Positions 30,223-37,979 of a stretch of DNA of 64,000 nt are shown here, piece after piece. Below the pieces are notes generated by a model, which ran no database searches, was not told the DNA's origin, and was given only the letters and a program-made list of their open reading frames with translations. Location: the NCBI GenBank assembly GCA_963704835.1, contig CAVPHW010000003.1, forward strand, positions 248,001 through 312,000, read 5' to 3'. The DNA is from GCA-2746605 sp963704835 (lineage in GTDB: Bacteria; Bacteroidota; Ignavibacteria; Ignavibacteriales; Melioribacteraceae). A program made the translations under genes and the position numbers. How positions within the stretch are numbered: position 1 is the stretch's first letter; the number at the start of each line of letters is the position of its first letter.

Positions 30223-31485
30223 TTGGAACAGTTACTGAATATTAATTACAAGAAGTTTACACTTAATAATGGTCTCGAAGTAATTTTATATAAGAATGAA
30301 TCTTTCCCAACTGTTTCCGTAAATATTTGGTATAAAGTTGGTTCTGCAAATGAAAAACCCAATAAAACTGGATTCGCCCATTTGTTTGAGCATATGATGT
30401 TTCAAGGTTCTGAAAACGTACCAAAAGAAAAACATTTTAAGTTTGTTCAAGAAGCTGGCGGAAGTTTAAATGGTTCTACAAGTATGGATAGAACTAATTA
30501 TTATGAATCGCTTCCTTCAGATAGTTTGGAGTTAGCATTGTGGTTAGAATCTGATAGAATGGGATTCTTATTGCCTTCATTAACCCAAGATAAACTGGAT
30601 AATCAGAAAGATGTTGTCATGAATGAAAGACGACAAAATTATGATAATCAACCATACGGTTTAGCATGGGAAATTTTGTTTTCAAATCTTTTTCCTAAAG
30701 ATCATCCATATAGTTGGCCAACAATTGGCTGGATGAAAGATATAGAAAAATTTGAACTTGATGATGTAAAGGAATTTTTCGCAGATTATTATTCTCCTAG
30801 CAATGCCAGCTTAGTTATCGGTGGCACATTTGATGAAGGGGAAGCAATAAGATTGGTGAAAAAATATTTTGAAGATATCCCAAGTAGAAGAAATTTAGAT
30901 CAAATTAAGATTAAACAATCTGTTCTAGAATCGAATATTAAAATTGAACATAAAGATAGCGTCCAACTATCAAGGTTATATTTGGCATGGCGTTCCGAAA
31001 AAGGATTTGGAAAACATGATGCTGCTTTAGATGTTCTCGCCGATATACTTTCCGGTTCAAAAAGTTCAAGACTGCACAAACTATTGATTTATGATTTACA
31101 AATTGCACAAGAAGTATCAGCATTTCAATATTCTGCCAAATATGACGGTGCTTTTTTTATTATTGTTACAGCTAAACAAAACGCCAATTTGGAAGAGCTT
31201 AAACTAATAGTTCTTGAGGAATTGAATAATTTAATAATAAATGGAATTAGTGAATTAGAATTGGAGAGAGCAGTAAATAGCTATAGATCTTCTTACATAT
31301 ACTCGCTTCAAAATTTGGATAATATGACTAATCAAATAAATAGCTACAATTGCAATTTAGGTGATCCTAATTCATTTGTTTCTGATATTAACAGATATTC
31401 TTCACTGAGTGTGAATGATATTAAACATGCTGCAAAATTATTTTTAACTAAGAATTATATCGAATTAGATATAATTCCAAAATAA
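30223..31485 (+). CDS. Catalytic M16 family zinc peptidase
   Basis: Insulinase-like (pitrilysin family) zinc protease of 420 residues with no evident signal peptide. The inverted zinc motif HLFEH is at residues 53-57 in GFAHLFEHMMFQGS, and the distal Glu ligand lies in the MNERRQNYDNQPYG helix. The second M16 half (ADYYSPSNASLVIGG, then RLYLAWRSEKGFGKHDAALDVLADIL) is complete. It starts at TTG 30223 with AAGGG seven bases upstream, 11 bases after the phosphodiesterase. It is the expected partner of the zinc-less M16 protein at 17.2-18.5 kb; the two are not adjacent here and lie on opposite strands. Confidence 0.9.
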   Translation: MEQLLNINYKKFTLNNGLEVILYKNESFPTVSVNIWYKVGSANEKPNKTGFAHLFEHMMFQGSENVPKEKHFKFVQEAGGSLNGSTSMDRTNYYESLPSDSLELALWLESDRMGFLLPSLTQDKLDNQKDVVMNERRQNYDNQPYGLAWEILFSNLFPKDHPYSWPTIGWMKDIEKFELDDVKEFFADYYSPSNASLVIGGTFDEGEAIRLVKKYFEDIPSRRNLDQIKIKQSVLESNIKIEHKDSVQLSRLYLAWRSEKGFGKHDAALDVLADILSGSKSSRLHKLLIYDLQIAQEVSAFQYSAKYDGAFFIIVTAKQNANLEELKLIVLEELNNLIINGISELELERAVNSYRSSYIYSLQNLDNMTNQINSYNCNLGDPNSFVSDINRYSSLSVNDIKHAAKLFLTKNYIELDIIPK

Positions 31486-31519
31486 AAGTGACACTTTTTA
31501 TATGAATGGTAAATAAAAT

Positions 31520-32017
31520 CTATTTATAATTTACAAATTGCACTGGAAAATCTAAATCAGAACTTTTAATTTTTGACATAACTTCTTGTAGCTCATCTTT
31601 TTTTGAACCTTGCACTCTAACTTGTTCGTCCATTATCTGTGCATTTACCTTTAGACTCAATTCTTTTATCAACTTTACAACATGTTTTGCATTCTCTTTA
31701 CTTATCCCATTTTGCAATGAAATAATTTGTTTAACCCTTCCGCCACCAGATGGTTCAATTTCGTTTAACTTAATCACTTTCAAAGAAATATTACGCTTAA
31801 TAAATTTTGATTGAAGAATGTCAATTGAGGATTTTAATCCATACTCATCCTTAGAATTTATACTTATTGATTTATCATTTTTATTTAGCTCCATAGTTGT
31901 TTTTGAGTCTTTTAGATCATACCTCTGCAAAATTTCTTTAGTAGCTTGATTAAGAGCATTATCAATTTCTTGGAAATCAACCTGAGAAACAATGTCAAAT
32001 GAAAATTTTTGTGCCAT
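31520..32017 (-). CDS. YajQ family nucleotide-binding protein
   Basis: Cytoplasmic YajQ/DUF520 protein of 165 residues. It has the FSFDIVSQVDFQEIDNALNQA opening, a YDLKDSK motif, KVIKLNEIEPSGGGRVKQIISLQNGI and the closing DLDFPVQFVNYK. Some relatives bind cyclic di-GMP or tRNA/GTP; a regulatory role is possible but unproven here. An AGGAG lies just upstream of the ATG at 32017. It converges with the catalytic M16 gene. Confidence 0.93.
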   Translation of the reverse strand: MAQKFSFDIVSQVDFQEIDNALNQATKEILQRYDLKDSKTTMELNKNDKSISINSKDEYGLKSSIDILQSKFIKRNISLKVIKLNEIEPSGGGRVKQIISLQNGISKENAKHVVKLIKELSLKVNAQIMDEQVRVQGSKKDELQEVMSKIKSSDLDFPVQFVNYK

Positions 32018-32564
32018 TTAAAACTCCTTTTATTATTAAATATAGTCAGAACAATTAGAATCATCAAATACTGCATTCGTTGGAACCTGCGACCTCTTCG
32101 TCTCAAACGAATAACGTTACTGACGCTACACTCAGCAATTAATAAAAAGTGTAAAAGTGAAATTAAAAATAATTATTTATTTAACTAATGGAAAAGTTCA
32201 TTGTGGAGGATACTTTGAAATCAAGGTGGTTGTTATTTCTTAACCTATAATCAATTTAAAAATAATTCAGAAATTAAATGGCTCAAAACAATTAAATAGA
32301 TGGTATTAACAAAAATTTTTAAAATATAATTAGACTTAACAATCCCTGGATGCAATGTTAGAAAAGCAATAAAATAATTACCTAGAGCGCCAATATGTTT
32401 AAAATTTCTTACCAACTTTCGTAGTTATATTAATAAATATTTAATTACCGAATAATTTTATTAGAAGTTAATAAAATTTATCAGTAAAAAGAACAAAAAA
32501 TATTCAATATCGTATTTTAGATTAAAATGGAAATGGTAATTTATAGGATAAAATGGTAAGTGGT
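32018..32564. other. 547-base non-coding stretch
   Basis: AT-rich and closed in all frames. Apart from a tRNA-like fragment at about 32071-32113 I find no gene, terminator or repeat. It contains the promoter side of yajQ and the 3' side of the small membrane-protein gene. Confidence 0.5.
32071..32113 (-). other. tRNA-like fragment (anticodon arm plus broken T arm)
   Basis: On the minus strand TTCG-TTTGAGA-CGAA forms an anticodon-arm-like hairpin, followed by GAGGTC and GCAGGTTCCAAC, resembling a variable region and the 5' half of a T arm. The 3' T-stem (GAATGC instead of CCTGC), acceptor and D arm are missing. It looks like the remnant of a tRNA or of a tRNA-based integration site. The evidence is weak. 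Confidence 0.3.
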
Positions 32565-32840
32565 TTATTTTTTAAAATTTTCTAAAAAACTAAATCCAAA
32601 AGCAAGTAGAAAGCCAGCAACTCCAATTAGGATTGTAAATAAATCAATATTCACAGTAGATTCGGTCTCAAAAAGTGAAGAAAAGAAATCAATGAAGATT
32701 GTAAAAAGAAAAAAAAGGGCAAAACCAATTACTCCAACACATATGTGATCAATAAAAAATTTTCTTGCAAAGCCAAAAGCACTTTTTGTTTGAACACTAC
32801 TGTCAACTTTGTTTTTATATTTTGTATTTGTGTTTTTCAT
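32565..32840 (-). CDS. Small two-helix membrane protein (unknown, copy A)
   Basis: Unrecognised protein of 91 residues. A polar, Lys/Thr-rich N-terminus (about 30 residues) is followed by a first membrane helix (CVGVIGFALFFLFTIF), a short loop (SLFETESTVNID), a second helix (LFTILIGVAGFLLAFGF) and a short charged tail. The layout, including an N-[IE] pair just before the second helix and a Gly inside it, recurs in the two genes to the right. No function can be assigned. The start at 32840 lacks a clear ribosome site. Confidence 0.55.
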   Translation of the reverse strand: MKNTNTKYKNKVDSSVQTKSAFGFARKFFIDHICVGVIGFALFFLFTIFIDFFSSLFETESTVNIDLFTILIGVAGFLLAFGFSFLENFKK

Positions 32841-32904
32841 AAATGAATATAAATATTATTTGAATACATAAGCAATCTTTAAATCACAAGGCACAATTGG
32901 AAGG

Positions 32905-33186
32905 CTAATCTTTATAAGATTTTTTGTGAAATACTTTGTTGATAAGGAACATTAAAAAAACATTTCCAAACCCTAATAAGCTTACAACAACTTCATTAAT
33001 TCCTATTTCTAATTCTGATATTACACCAACACTATAAGGTATTAGTTTCATTAAAAAGAAGGAAGCTAAAAAAATTGCAAAGTAGAAAAGACTATCATTA
33101 CTAATCTTTTTTATTTGATTGGTAGTTGATTGGTTACTGCTTTTTTGACTAAAACCTATTCTATTTATAACTAACTCGTTTTGCAT
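32905..33186 (-). CDS. Small two-helix membrane protein (unknown, copy B)
   Basis: Unrecognised protein of 93 residues with a polar N-terminus (Ser/Asn/Gln-rich), a first membrane helix (FYFAIFLASFFLMKLIPY), a loop with SELEIGINE, a second helix (VVVSLLGFGNVFLMFLI) and a basic end (KVFHKKSYKD). Starts at 33186 with AAAGGT upstream, a good ribosome site. It lies 64 bases upstream of copy A on the same strand. The resemblance to copies A and C is structural rather than close in sequence. Confidence 0.6.
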   Translation of the reverse strand: MQNELVINRIGFSQKSSNQSTTNQIKKISNDSLFYFAIFLASFFLMKLIPYSVGVISELEIGINEVVVSLLGFGNVFLMFLINKVFHKKSYKD

Positions 33187-33327
33187 TTTTTACCTTTCTT
33201 AAATTGTACATAGCAAATATGCAGAAATGAGAACAAAAATTTGTGATGAAGAGCATACTAGTCTCACTATATTTTCTCAAAATGAAAATAAATATTTTTA
33301 TATTTGCATTTATTTATTAAATCATTA

Positions 33328-33390
33328 TTTTACAGTTAGTTATAGAATTTATATTATAAACTACATCATATGAACTTAATAACTGTAAAA
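33328..33390. promoter_or_regulatory. Inverted repeat TTTTACAGTTA ... TAACTGTAAAA
   Basis: Two perfect 11-base arms (33328-33338 and 33380-33390) separated by 41 bases, centred between the divergent small membrane genes B and C. It could be a paired operator for a shared regulator. The rest of the 307-base divergent region is plain AT-rich DNA. Confidence 0.45.
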
Positions 33391-33493
33391 AATATAAAAA
33401 GATATTTGTCTTTGACTTACTTTATAGTAGTAATATTAGTTCTAATTGTATTTAATATCTAATTTTTTTGAAAGTAAATCAGCCGGAAACTAT

Positions 33494-33775
33494 ATGAAAA
33501 AAAATATTTCTTCTATTGAATATGATTTTATTGGCAATAATCTGCAGTTAAAAGGCAGATTTAAATCTTTTTTTGTTCAACCAGTTTTATTAGGAATCTT
33601 TTTCTTTGCAATATTCTTTTCTGTTATACTTATCACAAAGCTTTCAACTTATTTTTTAAGCTCAACATCATTGTTTGGTTTTAATATCTATGACATACTT
33701 TTTTCTGTTATCGGATTCTTTATTGGTTTTATGACCGAATTTATTAGACAGATTAAAAGGGTTATTTCACAATAA
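33494..33775 (+). CDS. Small two-helix membrane protein (unknown, copy C)
   Basis: Unrecognised protein of 93 residues. A hydrophilic N-terminus (MKKNISSIEYDFIGN) is followed by a first helix (VLLGIFFFAIFFSVILI), a loop (SSTSLFGFNIYD), a second helix (ILFSVIGFFIGFMTEFI) and a basic tail. I chose ATG 33494, with GGAA upstream; the frame is open to a TTG at 33446, which has no ribosome site. It is divergent from copies A and B and sits about 70 bases upstream of the pyrR leader. Confidence 0.55.
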   Translation: MKKNISSIEYDFIGNNLQLKGRFKSFFVQPVLLGIFFFAIFFSVILITKLSTYFLSSTSLFGFNIYDILFSVIGFFIGFMTEFIRQIKRVISQ

Positions 33776-33845
33776 TATTTAAAATCACTTTTCTTAATTA
33801 ACTTGTTTGTAGAATGAAATAATTATATTATTTTTATAAATAAAT

Positions 33846-33876
33846 CCTTTAAAATTATCCAGTGAGATAGGCAAGG
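33846..33876 (+). promoter_or_regulatory. PyrR-binding RNA hairpin (pyr attenuator)
   Basis: In the transcript CCTT (33846-33849) can pair with AAGG (33873-33876), and TAT with ATA, presenting the loop CCAGTGAG and then GCAAGG. This matches the conserved PyrR-recognition hairpin (CNGNGAG loop) of pyrimidine leaders. It is followed by a terminator directly before pyrR, as expected for UMP-dependent attenuation by PyrR. Confidence 0.65.
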
Positions 33877-33909
33877 AATGAAAACAAAATATTTTACATT
33901 TTTAGGAGA

Positions 33910-33942
33910 CCTCAGCGACATTTGTCAATGGGGATTTTTTTT
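33910..33942 (+). terminator. Attenuator-terminator before pyrR
   Basis: CCTCA (33910-33914) pairs with TGGGG (33929-33933), with an inner GAC/GTC stem and an ATTT loop, then eight T ending two bases before the pyrR ATG. The right arm's GGGGA is also the only Shine-Dalgarno-like sequence, so folding could block translation as well. Confidence 0.7.
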
Positions 33943-33944
33943 AT

Positions 33945-34487
33945 ATGAAAATTAAAGCAAAAATTATTGATGAGATTGGTCTTAAAAGAACAATCACCAG
34001 ATTAGCACACGAAATTCTTGAAAGAAATAAAGGCTCAGAAAATATTATTCTTATTGGAATGAGAACTAGAGGAGAATTTCTAGCGAGGCGTATTTGTGAA
34101 AACATTACAGCAATTGATAAAACCACACCAGTCTTAGGTATTCTTGATGCAACCCTTTATCGAGATGATTTTAGAACTAGATTGAAACAACCTTCAGTTT
34201 CAGTGACTGATATTACATTCGATATAACCGAAAAAGATGTTATTCTAATTGATGATGTTCTTTACACTGGAAGAACTACAAGAGCTGCAATGGATGCAAT
34301 AATGGATTTGGGGCGACCGAGTACAATTCAATTTTGTGTTCTTGTTGATAGGGGACACCGAGAAATGCCGATTAGAGCCGATTTTGTTGGAAAAAATATT
34401 CCTACATCTTTAAATGAAGAAGTAAAAGTTAAAATGAGTGAAGTTGATGATGAAGATGCTGTTTATTTAATTGAATCTCCAAAATAA
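33945..34487 (+). CDS. pyrR: PyrR, pyrimidine operon attenuator / uracil phosphoribosyltransferase
   Basis: RNA-binding regulator that, with UMP, stabilises termination in pyr leaders, and also has uracil phosphoribosyltransferase activity. It has 180 residues, the family length. Features are GLKRTITRLAHEILERNKG, GMRTRGEFLARRI, TLYRDDFRTR and the PRPP motif VILIDDVLYTGRTTRAA, then DRGHREMPIRADFVGKNIPTS, the typical RNA-binding face. It heads pyrR-pyrB-pyrC and has its own target hairpin upstream, so autoregulation is likely. Confidence 0.95.
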   Translation: MKIKAKIIDEIGLKRTITRLAHEILERNKGSENIILIGMRTRGEFLARRICENITAIDKTTPVLGILDATLYRDDFRTRLKQPSVSVTDITFDITEKDVILIDDVLYTGRTTRAAMDAIMDLGRPSTIQFCVLVDRGHREMPIRADFVGKNIPTSLNEEVKVKMSEVDDEDAVYLIESPK

Positions 34488-34502
34488 TTTTTTAGAGGAA
34501 TA

Positions 34503-35426
34503 ATGTCTTTAAATATTAAACACCTGTTAGGATTACACAATGTTTCTAAAAATGACATTCAGCTTATATTGGATACAGCTACTACTTTTAGAGAAGTATT
34601 AGAGAGACCCATAAAAAAAGTTCCAACATTAAAAGGAACTACTATCGTAAATCTCTTTTATGAAAATTCGACAAGGACTAGATTATCTTTTGAATTAGCC
34701 GAAAAAAGACTTTCTGCTGATACACTTAATTTTACAACCTCTAATAGCAGCGCCAAAAAAGGAGAAACTTTTAAGGATACTGTTAGAAACATTGAAGCAA
34801 TGAAAATTGATATGATAGTTGTTAGGCATCAATCTGCAGGTGTTCCATTGTATTTAACAAAAATAAGCAAAGCTTCTATAATAAATGCTGGTGATGGTCA
34901 ACATGAACATCCAACTCAAGCATTGCTTGATATGTATTCGATAAGAGAACGACTTGGGAAACTAAACGGATTAAAGGTATGTATTGTAGGTGATATAGCT
35001 CACAGTAGAGTTGCTCTTTCCAATATTTTTGGATTAAAAACAATGGGAGCAAAAGTATCATTGTGTGCACCGCCAACTATGATTCCCAAAAACATAGAGC
35101 AGTTAGGTGTTAAAATTTATCACAACATTCATCAAGCAGTTCAAGAAAATGATGTTCTTAATGTCTTGAGAATTCAATTAGAAAGAGATGCCGGCACAAC
35201 AATACCAACATTAAGAGAATATCATAATTACTTTGGTGTAACCGCAGATGTTATAGAAAAAAACAATAAAGATATTCTAATCTTGCACCCGGGACCAATA
35301 AACAGAGGAGTTGAACTTTCATCTGAAGTTGCAGATGGTCCTTATCAAATTATACTTGATCAGGTAACAAATGGTGTTGCAATTAGGATGGCTGTACTCT
35401 ATTTGCTTGGAACAAAAAATCAGTAA
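34503..35426 (+). CDS. pyrB: Aspartate carbamoyltransferase catalytic subunit
   Basis: Second step of pyrimidine synthesis, carbamoyl phosphate plus aspartate to carbamoyl aspartate. It has 307 residues with the carbamoyl-phosphate loop STRTRLSFELAEKRL, the SSAKKGE loop, VVRHQSAGVP, GDGQHEHPTQALLDMYSI and the C-terminal HPGPINRGVELSSEV. An AGAGGA precedes the ATG. No regulatory pyrI is adjacent; pyrC follows, which fits the PyrR-regulated class of operons. Confidence 0.96.
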   Translation: MSLNIKHLLGLHNVSKNDIQLILDTATTFREVLERPIKKVPTLKGTTIVNLFYENSTRTRLSFELAEKRLSADTLNFTTSNSSAKKGETFKDTVRNIEAMKIDMIVVRHQSAGVPLYLTKISKASIINAGDGQHEHPTQALLDMYSIRERLGKLNGLKVCIVGDIAHSRVALSNIFGLKTMGAKVSLCAPPTMIPKNIEQLGVKIYHNIHQAVQENDVLNVLRIQLERDAGTTIPTLREYHNYFGVTADVIEKNNKDILILHPGPINRGVELSSEVADGPYQIILDQVTNGVAIRMAVLYLLGTKNQ

Positions 35427-35444
35427 CCAAACCTTGGAAAATAA

Positions 35445-36734
35445 ATGAAAATTGTACTTAATAAAGTTAGGATAGTTAATCCAGAACAGAAATTAGATGA
35501 AGTAAATGATGTTCTTATTCAAGACGGGATTATTTCAAAAATTGGCAATCTTAGTAAAGAAGATATTGCAAATGCAGAAATTCTAGATTATGAAGGTAAA
35601 ATCTGTGTCCCTGGATTGTTTGATATGCATGTTCATTTACGTGAGCCAGGAAGGGAAGATACAGAAACTATTTTATCAGGATCTAATGCGGCGGCGGCAG
35701 GTGGTTTTACGGGAGTTGCATGCATGCCAAATACTGAGCCGACCATCGATTCAGCTGAGGTGGTTAACTTTATTAAGAAGAAGGCAGAAAAACATTTAGT
35801 AGATGTTTTTCCAGTTGGAGCAGTTAGTAAAAGTCGTAAGGGTGAACATCTTGCACCAATAGCAGAACTTGTAGAAGCAGGAGCAGTTGCTTTTTCTGAT
35901 GATGGTGTTGCAGTTAAAACTGCGGCTTTTTTACGAAAAGCACTTGAATATTTGAAAATGTATGATTTACCTATAATCGAACATTGTGAAGATGAATCGA
36001 TGGCAGGCGGTACAATGAACGAAGGCAGTGTTTCAACTTTATTGGGACTTCCTGCTATTCCAACTATTGCTGAGGATTTGACAGTTATGCGTGATATTGC
36101 AGTAGCAGAATATGTTGGAGGGAAAGTACATATTGCTCATATTAGCTCAAAAAATGCAGTACAGCTTGTAAGAGAAGCAAAAATAAAGGGTCTTAAAGTT
36201 ACAGCTGAAGTGACACCACATCATTTTGTGCTAACAGATGAGGCACTATCTGAATATGACTCTAATTATAAAATGAATCCTCCGTTAAGAACAGAGGAAG
36301 ATGTTCTAGCGATGATCGAAGGATTAAAGGATGGCACAATCGATTGCATTGCCAGCGATCATGCCCCGCATGCAAGTGAGGAAAAAGAGGCGGAAATTAT
36401 TTACGCACCAAATGGAATTTTAGGTTTGGAAACACAGCTCGGTTTATGTCTAAGTGAACTTTTCCATAAAAATCATCTTTCTCTTAATCAACTAATTGAA
36501 AAACTCTCCATTAATCCAAGAAAAATATTGAATTTGGCTGTTCCACAAATTAAAGTTGGAGAGGCTGCTAACTTAACCATTATTGATACGGAAGAAATTT
36601 GGACTGTTGATATTAAAAAATTTCGTTCAAAATCGAGAAATTCTCCTTTCGATAAAAGACTTTTAACTGGAAAATCAGTTGCAGTAATCAATAAAGGGAA
36701 AATATTTAAAGATGGGGCTTTTAGCGAAATTTAA
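35445..36734 (+). CDS. pyrC: Dihydroorotase (class I)
   Basis: Cyclises carbamoyl aspartate to dihydroorotate. It has 429 residues of the amidohydrolase family: the metal motif FDMHVHLREPGREDTE (HxH), GGFTGVACMPNTEPT, EHCEDESM, HIAHISS, VTPHHFVLTDE, and the catalytic Asp in DCIASDHAPHA. This is the long class I type that occurs with PyrR/PyrB. The 297-base gap that follows holds only a palindrome and a promoter candidate. Confidence 0.96.
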   Translation: MKIVLNKVRIVNPEQKLDEVNDVLIQDGIISKIGNLSKEDIANAEILDYEGKICVPGLFDMHVHLREPGREDTETILSGSNAAAAGGFTGVACMPNTEPTIDSAEVVNFIKKKAEKHLVDVFPVGAVSKSRKGEHLAPIAELVEAGAVAFSDDGVAVKTAAFLRKALEYLKMYDLPIIEHCEDESMAGGTMNEGSVSTLLGLPAIPTIAEDLTVMRDIAVAEYVGGKVHIAHISSKNAVQLVREAKIKGLKVTAEVTPHHFVLTDEALSEYDSNYKMNPPLRTEEDVLAMIEGLKDGTIDCIASDHAPHASEEKEAEIIYAPNGILGLETQLGLCLSELFHKNHLSLNQLIEKLSINPRKILNLAVPQIKVGEAANLTIIDTEEIWTVDIKKFRSKSRNSPFDKRLLTGKSVAVINKGKIFKDGAFSEI

Positions 36735-36833
36735 TTTTAATGTATATTTTATTATACATCTGACTATTCTATTTAATACACGAAGTTAAACTTTGTTATT
36801 TCCATTTTTAGAAAAAGTGGTAATTTTTTTAGA

Positions 36834-36843
36834 CTGGTACCAG
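36834..36843. promoter_or_regulatory. Palindrome CTGGTACCAG, possible activator site
   Basis: Perfect ten-base palindrome about 140 bases upstream of the sigma-54-like element at 36982. Enhancer-binding proteins usually bind palindromes 100-200 bases upstream of such promoters, so the spacing fits. Only one copy is seen, and a ten-base palindrome may be chance. Confidence 0.3.
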
Positions 36844-36981
36844 CTAGGTTAATCAACTAATAACTAAAAATATTCGTTTTTTGAGTATTTTCTAAATATT
36901 TACACATAATTCATCTTCAATCAAGAGTATTTTTCTTCTACCTGCAAAGTGTTTGTCATTAACCTTTTTATCAAATTATTT

Positions 36982-36997
36982 TGGCATCTTCCTTGAA
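36982..36997 (+). promoter_or_regulatory. Weaker sigma-54 promoter candidate
   Basis: TGGCAT then TTGAA, with the -24 GG and the -12 position ten bases apart; the -12 GC is replaced by GA. It lies 35 bases before the start of the Fn3 lipoprotein gene. It is less convincing than the site at 673. Confidence 0.4.
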
Positions 36998-37031
36998 TAA
37001 CTATATCTGTAATATTTTACAGGAGGAAAAA

Positions 37032-37877
37032 ATGAAAAGTGAAAAAGTTGTGTATCGAATACTTCTAATTGTGGCAATAATATTTTTATTCACATATTGT
37101 GATTCTAATATTAACTATTATGATAACACTCCACCATCTCCACCGGTTAATGTTCAAACATTTGTTGGAGACAATTTGGTTGAAATAACTTGGAAACACA
37201 ATAGTGAAAGAGACGTTGCCGGTTACAATGTTTACTTCTCTTATACTTATTGGGGTGATTATGAACTTATTGGAAATACATCAGGTAATCACTATACTGA
37301 TTATGATGCAAATAATGGGGAACTTTACTATTATGCTGTTGCTGCTTATGATTATGATGGAAATGAAAGTGAGTTAAGTTATGATATGGTCTATGGAGTT
37401 GCTCGTCCAGAAGGAAGAAATCAAGCCATATTTGATTATATCTATTATCCCAATAATGCAGGTTATGATTTTAGTTCGTATCTAGTTGTTCCTTACAATT
37501 CAAGTAGCGAAGATATTTCAGCTGATTTTTTCTTTGAAAATTACGATGGCGAATTTTATCTAAATGTTTGGGAGGATACAGATATTCAAGATATGGGATA
37601 TACCAATAATTTCTTAGAAATTACATATGCACCTTTAAACGGTTGGGTTCCTATGAACAACGATGAAAATGTAAAATATACTAAAGCTAAAATTGGACAC
37701 ACATATGTAATTTGGACATGGGATAATCACTATGCTAAAGTAAGAGTTAAATCAATCTCTAATGAACGACTTATTTTTGACTGGGCTTATCAACTTCTTG
37801 AAGGGGAACAACAACTTAAAACAAGTAGAAATTCTGATCATAGAAAATCATTGCCAAGCAAAGTTGAAAAAAAATAA
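37032..37877 (+). CDS. Fibronectin type III domain lipoprotein
   Basis: Protein of 281 residues. The signal segment LLIVAIIFLFTYCDS gives a probable lipidated Cys at about residue 23, though Tyr before Cys is unusual for a lipobox. An Fn3 domain follows (about residues 35-120: PPSPPVNVQTF, VEITWKHNSERDVAGYNVYF, YYYAVAAYDYDGNESELS), then an aromatic-rich region of about 140 residues with no recognised family and a basic tail. The ATG at 37032 has a perfect AGGAGG seven bases upstream, so I prefer it to an upstream in-frame start at 36981. It is single-gene, between a promoter candidate and a strong terminator; probably a surface or periplasmic binding protein. Confidence 0.7.
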   Translation: MKSEKVVYRILLIVAIIFLFTYCDSNINYYDNTPPSPPVNVQTFVGDNLVEITWKHNSERDVAGYNVYFSYTYWGDYELIGNTSGNHYTDYDANNGELYYYAVAAYDYDGNESELSYDMVYGVARPEGRNQAIFDYIYYPNNAGYDFSSYLVVPYNSSSEDISADFFFENYDGEFYLNVWEDTDIQDMGYTNNFLEITYAPLNGWVPMNNDENVKYTKAKIGHTYVIWTWDNHYAKVRVKSISNERLIFDWAYQLLEGEQQLKTSRNSDHRKSLPSKVEKK

Positions 37878-37902
37878 AAGTGTAGGTTGAAACTTTCCAC
37901 TA

Positions 37903-37932
37903 AAAAGCATACTCAATTGAGTATGCTTTTTT
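37903..37932. terminator. Bidirectional Rho-independent terminator
   Basis: AAAAAGCATACTC and GAGTATGCTTTTT form a perfect stem with an AATT centre, with A- and T-runs on both sides. It closes the Fn3 lipoprotein transcript 26 bases after the stop. Confidence 0.9.
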
Positions 37933-37979
37933 ATTTTCCTTTAAGTATTTTGAAAATGATTATTAATCTTAATACATAA

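Noticed and set aside
33446..33493. N-terminal extension of small membrane protein C from TTG
   Set aside because: No ribosome site precedes the TTG, and the ATG at 33494 gives a protein matching copies A and B in length and layout.
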